A stretch of 64,000 nt of DNA from Hormoscilla sp. GUM202 (GTDB lineage Bacteria; Cyanobacteriota; Cyanobacteriia; Cyanobacteriales; Desertifilaceae). The position numbers and the translations under genes are program-made. Location: contig RFFC02000021.1 in assembly GCA_005518205.2 (NCBI GenBank), positions 1 to 64,000 on the forward strand. The letters are read 5' to 3'. A model generated the notes under the pieces. It did not search any database, was not told the origin of the DNA, and saw only the letters and a list, made by a program, of their open reading frames with translations. This document shows, piece by piece, positions 8,322-17,527 of this stretch; within the stretch, counting starts at the first letter, position 1, and every line of letters begins with the position of its first letter.

Positions 8322-10196
8322 ATGAAAGAAAAGCTGCTGAAAACTCCAATTTTAGAGGAAAAAATCAGTATTCCTGCAACAATCGGACAATTATTTTGGT
8401 ATGTCTTATGGCAAGCCGATCGTCCACTCCGGTGGCAATTTATTGCCAAGGCCGTGGTAGCGGTAATTGGGGCTTCCTTAGTGATGCTGAAGTCTTATCA
8501 ACTAAAAGTAATCCTAGATAGCTTTGTTGCAGCTCAGGCAAAAGAGAATATTTCTTGCCAAGACTTTGTAATTCCTGTTGTTATTTACATTAGTTGTTTA
8601 GTCTTTGCGAAACTGATTATTGTCCTTCGAGGCTGGATTCGGATATTTTCCGTACCAGGTTACTATCGAGTGATTTTACGATCTTTCTTGAATCATACTC
8701 TAGGACATTCCAGTCATTTTTTTCAAAGTAACTTATCTGGAGCAGTTTCGAGCAAGTTGTTCAGTCTGGTCAATAGTTTCCATCAAATTTCTAATCTGTG
8801 CTTCACGAGCTTCATAAGTTTAGCAATTAATTTTGTTTATATATTTATTTTTATGATTTTGATCCACCCAACTATGGGTATATTTTTTATACTATGGTTC
8901 TTGTTTTTTATAGGGTTTGTTGTTCCTAAGTTAGCAAAAAGGCTTTACGATAAGGCAAGCGATTACTCAGCTGCAAATGCTAATATTTCGGGATTTGTGA
9001 CTGATGTTTTAGGTAACAATGATGTTGTGCGCTCCTTTGGCCGTCAACAAGAAGAAATGGCTTTGTTTTCTGTCCATCAAGATTCTACGATTGATAAACA
9101 AGTCGATCTTCAAAAATATGCACTCAAAGCTTTCTCTATTCAAAACTTTACCCTCTTAGTGAGTGAAGTTATTGTTCTATTGCTTCTGGTTTATGGATTT
9201 AAGCAGCAATGGGTTTCTGCGGGAGATTTTGTCCTTATTGTTACCATTCTAATCAACTTTCTAAATCAAGCAGGTCAACTTGTCAGACAACTGGCAGATA
9301 TGATTGAACAATTCGGTAATTGTAGAGATGCTATTGAAACTTTATCTCAACCCCATGAGATTACCGATCTGGCACAAGCAGAAGACTTGGAAGTCAAAAC
9401 AGGATCTATCGAGTTTGAAAACGTTAATTTTCATTATCCCTCCGGTTACAGGGTATTTGAAAACTTGTCCGTGAAAATTGAACCTGGGCAAAAAGTAGGT
9501 CTGGTTGGATTTTCAGGTGCAGGAAAAACAACCTTTACCCGGCTGATTTTACGTCAATTTGAGATTCAACAGGGTAAAATTCTCATTGATAATCAACCCA
9601 TTAATGAGATTACCCAAGATAGTCTTCGCGCTCAAATTGCTCTAATTCCCCAAGACCCCTCTCTGTTCCAGCGCAGCCTGATGGAGAATATTCGCTATGG
9701 TCGCTTGGATGCAACGGATGAGGAGGTTATGGAAGCCGCTCAGAAAGCCTGTTGTCATGAATTTATCGCGGAAATGCCGGAAGGCTATCAAACCTTGGTG
9801 GGGGAACGAGGGATAAAACTTTCAGGAGGGCAGCGCCAACGTATTGCGATCGCCAGAGCAATGCTTAGAAATGTTCCCATTCTGATTCTGGATGAAGCTA
9901 CTTCTTCCCTTGATTCTATCACCGAACAAACCATCCAAAGGGATCTGAAAAAGATAATCCAAGGAAAAACCGCCATAGTCATTGCCCACCGCCTCTCAAC
10001 CCTCAGCTTTATGGATCGCATTATTGTATTTCAGGAAGGAAAAATTGTGGAAGATGGTTCGAGCAACGAGTTGCTCTCGAAGAACGGACATTTTGCCTAC
10101 TTGTATAAATCCCAGTCTAACGGATTATTGCCTCGGGAAGAAAAGCCACTCCTGAACCTTTCTCAAGAAGAACAACCTTGCTTAGCTGATGCATGA
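8322..10196 (+). CDS. ABC exporter, fused membrane and ATP-binding domains
   Basis: A half-transporter of the ABCB/MsbA type that should act as a dimer to export a lipid, peptide or other hydrophobic compound. The ATG at 8322 gives 624 residues; a TTG three codons upstream is the alternative. The N-terminal half holds about six hydrophobic segments. The C-terminal half has Walker A GFSGAGKTT near residue 398, signature LSGGQRQR near 500, Walker B ILILDEATSSLD near 522 and the H-loop IVIAHRLS near 555. Its stop overlaps the start of the CPT-like kinase gene (ATGA), so the two are probably translated together. The substrate cannot be read from sequence. Confidence 0.93.
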   Translation: MKEKLLKTPILEEKISIPATIGQLFWYVLWQADRPLRWQFIAKAVVAVIGASLVMLKSYQLKVILDSFVAAQAKENISCQDFVIPVVIYISCLVFAKLIIVLRGWIRIFSVPGYYRVILRSFLNHTLGHSSHFFQSNLSGAVSSKLFSLVNSFHQISNLCFTSFISLAINFVYIFIFMILIHPTMGIFFILWFLFFIGFVVPKLAKRLYDKASDYSAANANISGFVTDVLGNNDVVRSFGRQQEEMALFSVHQDSTIDKQVDLQKYALKAFSIQNFTLLVSEVIVLLLLVYGFKQQWVSAGDFVLIVTILINFLNQAGQLVRQLADMIEQFGNCRDAIETLSQPHEITDLAQAEDLEVKTGSIEFENVNFHYPSGYRVFENLSVKIEPGQKVGLVGFSGAGKTTFTRLILRQFEIQQGKILIDNQPINEITQDSLRAQIALIPQDPSLFQRSLMENIRYGRLDATDEEVMEAAQKACCHEFIAEMPEGYQTLVGERGIKLSGGQRQRIAIARAMLRNVPILILDEATSSLDSITEQTIQRDLKKIIQGKTAIVIAHRLSTLSFMDRIIVFQEGKIVEDGSSNELLSKNGHFAYLYKSQSNGLLPREEKPLLNLSQEEQPCLADA

Positions 10197-10882
10197 TGAT
10201 GAACAAACCAGAAGAAAAAGTAGGAGAGATCTTGGCCCAGACCAATGAACCAGGACAGATCATCATCCTTAATGGAGTTCCACGAGCAGGTAAGTCTAGC
10301 ATTGTTAAGGCGATCCAGGAAAGCTTTGATGGTATTTGGATGAATTTGGGGGTTGATACATTCAAGAAGTACATTACGCCCAAGCGGTATCATCCTGCAA
10401 TTGGACTACGGCCTGGTGGAGAAAGACCAGATCTCGAACCCCTTATTGCTGTACTTTATGCAGCAATGTATGAATCTATAGCAGCCCACAGCCGATTAGG
10501 ACTCAACGTCGTTGTCGATGTCGGACACCATGATGGCTACTCGACACCCTTAGGAATCCTTGCCGAAAGTGCCAGGCGTTTGAAAAGATTGCCTGTACTG
10601 TTCGTGGGAGTTCACTGTCCTGTTGAGGTTATCATGGAACGACGGCGCAACAGTGTCAGAGGTGATGGTTTGGTAGACAACCCTATGCTGTCTCGGGTTT
10701 GCCTATGGCAGCGTGAAGTACATTTTCCTGGTATCTATGACCTTGAAGTTGACACTTCATTGCTCAGCCCAGAGGACTGTGCAGAGATGATACGAAAGCG
10801 ACTTGAATCTGGATCGCCACCATCGGCATTCCACCAACTCGCTGCATTGTCTTACGAAGCCCAATTTAATAAGATTCGGTAG
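10193..10882 (+). CDS. CPT-like P-loop phosphotransferase
   Basis: A 229-residue P-loop kinase resembling chloramphenicol 3-O-phosphotransferase. The P-loop is GVPRAGKSS at about residues 28-36, followed by a VVVDVGHHDG strand near residue 105 and VGVHCPVEVIMERRR, the pattern of CPT and related small-molecule kinases. It starts with three ATG codons that overlap the exporter stop. A small-molecule kinase behind an exporter can indicate self-protection or modification of an exported compound; that is inference. It could instead act on a sugar or nucleoside. Confidence 0.8.
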   Translation: MMMNKPEEKVGEILAQTNEPGQIIILNGVPRAGKSSIVKAIQESFDGIWMNLGVDTFKKYITPKRYHPAIGLRPGGERPDLEPLIAVLYAAMYESIAAHSRLGLNVVVDVGHHDGYSTPLGILAESARRLKRLPVLFVGVHCPVEVIMERRRNSVRGDGLVDNPMLSRVCLWQREVHFPGIYDLEVDTSLLSPEDCAEMIRKRLESGSPPSAFHQLAALSYEAQFNKIR

Positions 10883-10895
10883 GAGAAAAAAATTA

Positions 10896-11609
10896 ATGTT
10901 CAAAGTCAACCAATTAGTTATAATTGCGGGCACATCTGCTGCTGGGAAATCTTTCCTGATTGACAAAATAAGACGACGGTCTTGTTCCCGTCTATCCGAA
11001 CAACTTGGTATAGCCGATCCTTCTGCATGGCGCTATCTTCATGCCCATGAGTTGCCAGATATAAGCGAACCAATTATTAGACGATTAATTCTTCACTACG
11101 ATTTATATAGTGAGTATTCACCGGAAAATGGTTTTAAATATCTTCACGAACTAATTAGTAACTCTGATAGTGTAATTATTGTGACACTTTGTGTTTCACT
11201 GAAAATATTAATTAAACGCAAAAATTCAAGGCTTATTAGGATATTTACTGCATTGTTATACAATCCAGGAAGGAACTTAAGGAGGAAAAATCCAGAAGAC
11301 AATTATGCTAGCCTACAGATTACGCCGATCTGGGAGTCTATTTTGTCTGGCCTTAGGCGGGTAGCCTACAGTCCTAAAGCTTATAAAAGATCAATTTACC
11401 TTCTTCGTCGCCGATGGAACGAACGGAATACCTACAAAGATGGAGTTACTGTGTTAGCTTTATATGATAAATGGTTTAATTTTATCAATAAATATGATGT
11501 AATGAATTATTGGCTAGACTCAAGCAAGTCAGATATTTCAATAGCTAATCCATATGAAACGGATCGAGGTAACTGCTCACTGCAAATAAACAGCCTTATT
11601 AGAGAATGA
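10896..11609 (+). CDS. P-loop NTPase of unknown function
   Basis: I chose the ATG at 10896 because AGGAG lies just upstream and the protein then starts with a buried strand and P-loop (LVIIAGTSAAGKSF, residues 7-20), giving 237 residues. The longer frame would overlap the CPT-like gene. The rest is rich in basic residues and has no motif that I can name; a helical stretch contains several RRR/KRK clusters. It follows the CPT-like kinase by 13 bp and probably belongs to the same operon. I cannot assign a substrate. Confidence 0.7.
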   Translation: MFKVNQLVIIAGTSAAGKSFLIDKIRRRSCSRLSEQLGIADPSAWRYLHAHELPDISEPIIRRLILHYDLYSEYSPENGFKYLHELISNSDSVIIVTLCVSLKILIKRKNSRLIRIFTALLYNPGRNLRRKNPEDNYASLQITPIWESILSGLRRVAYSPKAYKRSIYLLRRRWNERNTYKDGVTVLALYDKWFNFINKYDVMNYWLDSSKSDISIANPYETDRGNCSLQINSLIRE

Positions 11610-11640
11610 GAATTTGAATGAAGACGCAAGAGGAGAGCTA

Positions 11641-11830
11641 GAGCTTGGTCGCTGTAGGGGAGCAGGGAGCAGGGAGCAGGGAGAGGAGCAGGGAGCAGGG
11701 AGCAGGGAGCAGGGAGAGGAGCAGGGAGTAGGGAGCAGGGAGCAGGGAGATTTGAAGACGAGAATATGTCATTAAGGGCGCTATTCACAGATGTGTAAAT
11801 TTGTCAAGTATTATTAATGGACCGACGCTC
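11641..11830. mobile_element. TA-flanked MITE carrying a GGGAGCA heptamer array, copy 1
   Basis: A 190-bp segment between TA dinucleotides (11639-11640 and 11831-11832). Its right end TGGACCGACGCTC is identical to that of the element at 52357-52529, and its left end GAGCTTGGTCGCT is a decayed match. It contains two or three runs of GGGAGCA repeats broken by GAGAGGA, then a conserved tail (ATATGTCATTAAGGGC, AATTTGTCAAGTATTATTAA). TA duplications point to an IS630/Tc1-mariner type origin. No gene is encoded. Confidence 0.8.
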
Positions 11831-11885
11831 TAGCAATGACAAGTTATTAACCGAGAAGTATTGAGAGGAGAGCTAGAGGAAGAAA

Positions 11886-13032
11886 ATGCGTATCTACATA
11901 TCCAGTAATCACCAATATCCAGCTAAAGTTAGTGGGACTGCATCTCAACATACCACAGATTTGCTCGCTAAAGGCTTGGGAGAACTAGGACATGATGTTT
12001 TCTACGATCTCAGACAGAATGAAATTCTAGAACCTTTGCCAGACAGCGTTAATCAGGTTAGGGAGCGAATGTTTGATGTTGACATTTTAGGCTCTTCGGT
12101 AGTTAGTATGGTATTTTGGCAACCAATCAAGGGTGTAAGCCTTGCTGGGCAAAGCTTTGATGCGATCAACTGACAGTTGTTGATAACAATTGGGTTTCTC
12201 GATCCGCCAAAGCCTTACATAGCATAGCTTTCAGCGATTTTTCACCCTCTAAATAGCAAACCAAGTACCGAAGAGCCACATTTTACAGCTTCAGGATGTT
12301 CCCCTATATGCTTCATTTGATTCCTTTGGTAAGCCTTGGGTAAGAACATTCCATGCTCCTTTTGGTAATCATGATGTTTCAGGTTTGTCAAAAGAGAATT
12401 GGATTTTTGTTTCACGCTCCCATGCCCAAAGCTATGGTTGCGATCGCTATGTTTACAATAGCATAGATCCTGCTGAATTCATCTATTCTGAAACCAAATC
12501 TGATTATTTCATTTTTTTGGTATGTGGTTTAGAAAGAGCCGTGTTGAAAGGATTTGGTATTGCCTTGCTCTTAGTCCAAGAACTGGGTATAAAGCTGGTT
12601 GTGGCAGGTTCCAGTAAGAATGAGTTTTATCAACGTCAATTTGCTGCCATGTGTCGGGAGCAAGGAGTTGAATTTGTTGGTGAAATACGGGGACAACAGA
12701 AAGCAGAATTAATAGCTGGTGCTAAAGCACTCCTTGCTCCAACACTGATCCACGAACCCTTTGGCTTAGTTGTGCCTGAAGCATTAATTTCCGGGACTCC
12801 AGTAATAAGTAGCGATCGCGGAGCTTTGAGGGAATTAGTTTCACCTGATGTTGGCTTCATTTGTCGCAAACAGAACGAATATATTGCTGCTGTAGAGAGA
12901 CTCAATGAGATTTCGCCTCAAGCTTGTCGGGAAAAAGCAATGAGAGACTTTCATTATCTGAGAATGGCGGCTAATTACCTTAAGGAATATGAAAAAGAAA
13001 TCTTATTTACTGAAAGTCAATCTGTCAATTAA
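11886..13032 (+). pseudogene. Glycosyltransferase family 4-type gene interrupted by a MITE
   Basis: The 5' part (from MRIYISSNHQYPAKVSGTAS) and the 3' part (ending at 13032) are the two halves of one glycosyltransferase. The 3' half has the GT-B donor-binding pattern VVAGSS, VEFVGEIRG, then HEPFGLVVPEALISGTPVIS. A 188-bp ISL3-type MITE with an 8-bp duplication sits at 12090-12277. Removing the element and one duplication (196 bp) joins the halves in frame and restores FDVDILQLQDVPLYASFD across the junction, giving about 316 residues. As it stands the frame ends at 12173. It follows two P-loop genes and an ABC exporter. Confidence 0.92.
12090..12277. mobile_element. 188-bp ISL3-type MITE inside a glycosyltransferase gene
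   Basis: The ends are GGCTCTTCGGTA on the left and TACCGAAGAGCC on the right; the right end extends the match to the full ISL3 element at 3429 (GCAAACCAAGTACCGAAGAG). Exact 8-bp target duplications ACATTTTA lie at 12082-12089 and 12278-12285. It has no transposase. The shared ends make mobilisation by the nearby ISL3 transposase plausible. Confidence 0.95.
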
Positions 13033-13449
13033 CTGCTCTGACAAGGAGAAACACAATTGGGAGCATCTCACTTTTGCATTTTTGCAACAATGCTCGCTAA
13101 TTGCTAATGGCTAATTGCTAAGGTCGAATTGTTTGATTTCACCGACTTCCCCCTTGTCCCACGTGAGTTCGACGGCTGCGATCGCCCTGATTTTTCGTCG
13201 GGTCATGAATGCCTGAAACCCCCTAGATTAGCGTTTTTGACATCTTTAACTCCGAACTCCGAACTCCGAACTCCACCCCTCACGTTGTCCCCCCCCTCGC
13301 AATGACTGCATGGGAGGTTTCAGCTTAAGGGAACTAAGCGCGTAAATAATCGGACAAAATTATCCAGTCCCATAGATGTACCGGTTGGTACCGTCAGGTA
13401 AATTGGGGAATTTATTTTTGGGAACTCCCTAAGTCAGTGACATTCCACC
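13033..13449. other. Gene-free region with repeat ends
   Basis: It contains a CATCTCACTTTTGC repeat end at about 13062, triplicated TCCGAACTCCGAACTCC near 13250-13275, a CCCCCTCGCAATGAC end like the element at 47850, and a 108-bp repeat at 13325-13432. I see no gene. Confidence 0.5.
13325..13432. repeat. 109-bp dispersed repeat, copy 2
   Basis: It starts TTAAGGGAACTAAG and ends GGGAACTCCCTAA. It is collinear with 2727-2835 over its whole length, with substitutions. It lies just beyond the 3' end of the UbiA-family gene. Confidence 0.6.
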
Positions 13450-14328
13450 CTACAACAGATTGCCTGCAATCATTCCTGCTAGTAAGATAAAGCCAATCCC
13501 TACATTCTGGCGGAAGATTTGACCGTACAGAGAACAGGGGATGTCCTCCTGATGTAACTGAAAACTTTGCCTTGTCCAACCCCCGATCGCCACCCCTAGG
13601 GCTAGCCAAAAAGTCCAGTGCAGTTGCATCCGGAAGCCCAGCCATCCTAGGAGTATAGCTGTACCTGCGAAGAAAATGGCAACGGCGTCAGGGGCCCGAT
13701 CGCCAAAAAACAAGGCGCTGGAGTTCACCCCAATACGGCGATCGTCTTCGGTGTCTGGCATAGCATAGACGGTATCAAAGCCCAAGGTCCAGAGGACAAC
13801 GGCACCCCAGAGGATCCAAGTAGGTGATTCTAAGCGTTCGGCAGCTGCACTCCAGCTAATTAACACGGCAAACCCCCAAGCAATTGATAGCACTAGCTGG
13901 GGAACTGGGAAGATGCGCTTAGCTGAAGGATAGAAAACGATGACTGGCACCGCTGCCACGCATAGCCCAAAACTCAAAGGATTCAGGCATAGTGCTAGTA
14001 TTCCTGCACAGGCTAATGCTGCCAAGGCTACTACTACACCGACCCTTACCGACAGCGTTCGGGATGCCAAGGGACGGGTGCGGGTGCGTTCCACTTGCGG
14101 GTCAATATCTCTGTCCCAGAGGTCATTGATCGCGCACCCAGCGCCACTTGTAGCTAAAGTCCCTAAGACAATCACAGCCACCAGCAGCACCGGTGGCCTT
14201 CCCCGCGCTGCTAAAAATACCGCCCACAGGGCAGGTATCATTAAAATCAGGCGTCCTGCTGGCTTGTCCCACCTCAACAGTCGGATGACAGTCTGCCAGG
14301 TCGGTTCTGGTTGTTGCTCGCTTAGCAT
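13450..14328 (-). CDS. plqA: 4-hydroxybenzoate polyprenyltransferase (UbiA family)
   Basis: Membrane prenyltransferase that in cyanobacteria attaches a solanesyl-type chain to an aromatic acid on the way to plastoquinone. The 292-residue protein has about eight hydrophobic segments and both aspartate-rich motifs: NDLWDRDIDPQVERTRTRPL near residues 67-86 and DTEDDRRIG near residue 194, which bind Mg-diphosphate. The gene is close to the exopolyphosphatase gene, as in many cyanobacteria. The symbol follows usage for the Synechocystis enzyme; assignment to this branch rather than another UbiA enzyme rests on that neighbourhood. Confidence 0.88.
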   Translation of the reverse strand: MLSEQQPEPTWQTVIRLLRWDKPAGRLILMIPALWAVFLAARGRPPVLLVAVIVLGTLATSGAGCAINDLWDRDIDPQVERTRTRPLASRTLSVRVGVVVALAALACAGILALCLNPLSFGLCVAAVPVIVFYPSAKRIFPVPQLVLSIAWGFAVLISWSAAAERLESPTWILWGAVVLWTLGFDTVYAMPDTEDDRRIGVNSSALFFGDRAPDAVAIFFAGTAILLGWLGFRMQLHWTFWLALGVAIGGWTRQSFQLHQEDIPCSLYGQIFRQNVGIGFILLAGMIAGNLL

Positions 14329-14353
14329 AAGCCTTCTTGATTTTGCCTAAACT

Positions 14354-14650
14354 TTACATTATTTCATAATCCACGGCAATGTTGTCTGTCAAGATGGGTA
14401 AGATCAGGTTTTGCTTGACTTCCTGGTGGGCTGGGTGGTCTTGGTAGCTCTTGAGGGCCTCCCGGGAAGCTAATCGCACTACTAAGCCATGTTGAAACCC
14501 TTGCCCCCTTTCTGAGAAATTCTCCCCGCAGGAGAGGTCGATAATCTCCGGGATTTTTGCTTTCAGCCGAAGAAGACCATCCATCACAGAGGCGATCGCT
14601 TCTGGGGATGCATCCGGCTGCCACTTGAATAAAACAATATGTTCTATCAT
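14354..14650 (-). CDS. Dabb (stress-responsive alpha/beta barrel) family protein
   Basis: A 98-residue protein starting MIEHIVLFKWQPDA, the typical first strand of dimeric alpha/beta barrel (Dabb) proteins, with GFQHGLVVRLASREALKSYQDHPAHQEV as the central helix-strand signature. Related proteins are small cofactorless enzymes or stress proteins; the reaction here is unknown. It lies 25 bp upstream of the prenyltransferase on the same strand and is probably cotranscribed. Confidence 0.85.
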   Translation of the reverse strand: MIEHIVLFKWQPDASPEAIASVMDGLLRLKAKIPEIIDLSCGENFSERGQGFQHGLVVRLASREALKSYQDHPAHQEVKQNLILPILTDNIAVDYEIM

Positions 14651-14976
14651 CTGATGATTGCTAATTGATAATTGCTAATTGTAACTTACCATTAATTATT
14701 AACTGTTACCAATTTTAAGAAGTGGTAGCGGGAAACTTTCGATGCACAAGTATTTTTACTTGACATGCTTCCGATGTTTTTTAATATAGCGAGTTGGTGT
14801 TTGTTGAGATTAAATATCAAATACCTGAACAATATCTAGCAGAAAAAGCTTTCGATGCCGTCGGGTTGTAGCGCTACTCGCCGTACCCCTTGTCGCGCAT
14901 CGATGGCTGATAGGTAAATGCCAATTGCTATATTGTTGTTACTGGCTAGGAAATTGTCACTCTTCAATAGGTAGGT
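14651..14976. other. Intergenic region between divergent genes
   Basis: This AT-rich stretch should hold the promoters of the leftward Dabb-UbiA pair and the rightward exopolyphosphatase gene. It contains short degenerate repeats (AATTGATAATTGCTAATTG) near 14655-14685. I cannot place a firm -10/-35 pair. Confidence 0.4.
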
Positions 14977-16620
14977 ATGCTTGATTCAATCTTAGAGAGT
15001 AAAGACCAGGTAGTCAGGCAGAATTCACAGCCGGTGGATTCAGAAATAGTGCTGGCGGCGATCGATGTCGGGACTAACTCGGTTCATATGGTGGTAGTGG
15101 AGATCCAACCGAAACTGCCAGCGTTTACGATTATTGCCAGGGAAAAGGAAACGGTCAGACTGGGGGATAGAGAACCCAAGACGGGTAAGTTGAAACCGGA
15201 ACCGATGTCCAGGGCGATCGCCGCCTTGAGACGGTTTCTGGAAATTGCCAAAAGCCTGAAGGTCCAACAGACGATCGCGGTAGCCACCAGTGCGGTGCGA
15301 GAGGCTCCCAATGGGCGGGACTTCCTCAAGCAGGTAAAATCAGAGTTGGGGCTGTTCATCAACTTAATCTCCGGACCAGAGGAAGCCAGAAGAATCTATC
15401 TGGGTGTCTTGTCGGCGATGGAGTTCAACGGTAAACCCCATATCATCATTGATATAGGCGGCGGTTCGACAGAATTAATCTTAGGAGATGGTCGGGACCC
15501 GCGCACCTTGAGCAGTACCAAAGTGGGTGCGGTACGACTCACTGCTGAGTATATCATCACTGACCCCATCAGCGATCGGGAATTTTTCTATCTGCAAGCA
15601 TACGTGCGGGGGAGGCTAGAACGTCCGGTTGAGGAATTACAGGCTCATCTACAGCCTGGGGAAGGACCTCGTTTAGTGGGAACTTCCGGTACGATCGAAA
15701 CCCTGGGCACGATCTCTGCCTACAATCAGCTGGGCCTTGAGCCAAGTCCCCTCACTGGCTATGAACTGAGCTTCAAGCACCTGCGCGCATTAGTCGATCG
15801 CTTGCGTACTCTTTCCGACTCCGAACGGGCGAAAATTCCGGGCATGTCCGAGAAGCGATCGGAAATTATCCTGGCGGGGGCGGTAATTTTACTCGAAGCC
15901 ATGCGGCTGCTGGGTCTTGATTCTGTGACAATTTGCGAACGCAGTCTCCGAGAAGGGATTATTGTTGATTGGATGCTTGCCCACGGCTTAATTTCTGATA
16001 AGCTATGCTACCAGAGTGAGGTGCGTCAGCGCAGCGCGATCAAAGTTGCCCATAAATACCAGGTCCAGCTCGAATCTGCTGAGCGAAGTGCCGATTTTTC
16101 TCTGAGTCTATTTGACCAAATTCAGGGGATTTTACACAGATGGGGACCGGAAGAACGGGAAATGCTTTGGGCGGCGGCAATTTTGCACAATTGTGGCGTT
16201 TATATCAGTCATGCTGCCCATCACAAGCATTCTTATTATCTGATCCGTAACGGGGAACTGCTGGGTTATACGGAAACTGAGGTAGAAGTAATTGCTAATT
16301 TAGCCCGGTATCACCGCAAGAGTCCGCCGAAGAAGAAGCACGAAAATTACAACAATTTAGCCAGTCACAAGCATCGGGAGATGGTGGCGCAATTAAGTCC
16401 CCTGCTGCGACTAGCTGTGGCCCTCGAGCGGCGTCAGATTGGTGCGATTAAAGCAGTGCGGTGTGAATATAATTCAAAGAAAAAAGAATTGCGCCTGCAC
16501 CTGCACCCTGCTAATCCAGATGATAACTGTGAATTAGAATTATGGAGCTTGAATGAGAAGAAGGCAGTTTTTGAAGCGGAATATGGGGTTAAGTTAGTGC
16601 CGATTTTGTCCCGGGGTTAA
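14977..16620 (+). CDS. ppx: Exopolyphosphatase (Ppx/GppA family)
   Basis: Degrades polyphosphate processively to phosphate, or hydrolyses pppGpp in related enzymes. The 547-residue protein has the N-terminal ASKHA fold with IDVGTNSVHMVVVEI near residue 29 and phosphate-binding IDIGGGSTELILG near residue 158, then a C-terminal HD-like helical domain with AAILHNCGVYISHAAHHKHSYYLI near residue 398. The HD motif reads HN rather than HD, as is common in Ppx. Together with the pst and PhoX genes it adds to the phosphate-economy content of the window. Upstream of it lies the divergent Dabb-prenyltransferase pair. Confidence 0.93.
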   Translation: MLDSILESKDQVVRQNSQPVDSEIVLAAIDVGTNSVHMVVVEIQPKLPAFTIIAREKETVRLGDREPKTGKLKPEPMSRAIAALRRFLEIAKSLKVQQTIAVATSAVREAPNGRDFLKQVKSELGLFINLISGPEEARRIYLGVLSAMEFNGKPHIIIDIGGGSTELILGDGRDPRTLSSTKVGAVRLTAEYIITDPISDREFFYLQAYVRGRLERPVEELQAHLQPGEGPRLVGTSGTIETLGTISAYNQLGLEPSPLTGYELSFKHLRALVDRLRTLSDSERAKIPGMSEKRSEIILAGAVILLEAMRLLGLDSVTICERSLREGIIVDWMLAHGLISDKLCYQSEVRQRSAIKVAHKYQVQLESAERSADFSLSLFDQIQGILHRWGPEEREMLWAAAILHNCGVYISHAAHHKHSYYLIRNGELLGYTETEVEVIANLARYHRKSPPKKKHENYNNLASHKHREMVAQLSPLLRLAVALERRQIGAIKAVRCEYNSKKKELRLHLHPANPDDNCELELWSLNEKKAVFEAEYGVKLVPILSRG

Positions 16621-16667
16621 TTATTTATAAGCCACGACACGCTGCGCTACCACCGGTGGGGCTACAT

Positions 16668-16817
16668 CGATTTTTCCGGAACGGTGCAAAGCAATGTCAT
16701 TGCGATTTTTTTCGCGTTTTTCGCTTGCGCAGCGTGGCAAACTTCGCAGGCGGGCTTAATTACATTCTGGAGATACAGCAGACAGCAGAGATTGACGAAC
16801 CGTTCCGGAAAAATCGG
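16668..16817. repeat. 150-bp element with TTTTTCCGGAACGGT inverted ends
   Basis: CGATTTTTCCGGAACGGT at 16668-16685 is repeated inverted at 16799-16816. Two further direct copies of the same motif occur at 29024-29041 and 29211-29227. No gene is inside. The rest of 16621-16976 is non-coding. Confidence 0.6.
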
Positions 16818-16976
16818 ATGAAGTTTGCCATCTGTCCTCTGGATTGCGTTATAATTAGCTATCAGTTGGGTCGGTAACTCCGCCGGTGCCGATCCAGATC
16901 CAGGCTACTAGCCATGGTAAATAATTGCATCTCCTTCATTTTGAAGAAAGTACCTAAAATAATTGGAGCATGAACC

Positions 16977-17249
16977 ATGAAATTTATTTTTAAATCCAGG
17001 TCATCCAGTTATGAGAGCTATAGCAGGAGAATAATCCCAACAAACCGTGACTATTCTGCTTTGATTAATGTGAATTTCATAGAATCAATAAAGCGATATT
17101 CCAGGGGAGATTACACATTAAAGATGGTTTCTGGAGAATATTTTACAATTGAAGACAGCGAGGATATCAAAGAGTTAGAAAGTTTGCTGTTAGAATATGG
17201 AATTACTTCCGAACAAATTGAAAAATTGAAATCGACTGGAATTAGGTAG
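16977..17249 (+). CDS. Small conserved-looking protein of unknown function
   Basis: A 90-residue, basic, soluble protein. The central part VNFIESIKRYSRGDYTLKMVSGEYFTIEDSEDIKELESLL alternates strands with a final helix and loosely recalls FlbD-like or LytTR-like small domains, but I do not claim either. Its stop codon is formed by the first bases of the adjoining 188-bp MITE. Without the element the frame would read TGIN and stop, so the insertion changes only the last residue (R in place of N). Confidence 0.6.
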   Translation: MKFIFKSRSSSYESYSRRIIPTNRDYSALINVNFIESIKRYSRGDYTLKMVSGEYFTIEDSEDIKELESLLLEYGITSEQIEKLKSTGIR

Positions 17250-17432
17250 TGGGTCACAAGTAGTGATGTTAGCACAAGAAAGCTCAGACGGAGATCGTAA
17301 TAGTGGCATCCAACGGCAAGTCAAATAACGATATTTCAGGCATTGACGTCCCAGCCGAAAAATTGAAAATGCCACATCCCCACACCTATTGGGACAGACT
17401 AGCCATCACATCACTACATGTTTATCACTACC
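17245..17432. mobile_element. 188-bp MITE, copy 2
   Basis: Complete copy with ends GGTAGTGGGTCACAAGTAGT and CATGTTTATCACTACC, which form an imperfect inverted repeat. It is flanked by the 8-bp duplication TGGAATTA (17237-17244 and 17433-17440). It is nearly identical to 62824-63011, the one difference I noticed being GATCGTAAT versus GATCGCAAT. A short frame inside it is part of the element, not a gene. Confidence 0.93.
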
Positions 17433-17527
17433 TGGAATTAATTAAATTTAGCGTCTTCCGCAGGGAGAGAGGCAACGTGATGCCTGATTCGATCGCGAAA
17501 CTGATTTTCCATCGCCAGGACTCGCTT

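Noticed and set aside
11507..11788. Minus-strand frame with PAPCSLLPAPL repeats
   Set aside because: It is produced by the GGGAGCA heptamer array of the MITE; any 7-bp repeat without stops gives such frames.
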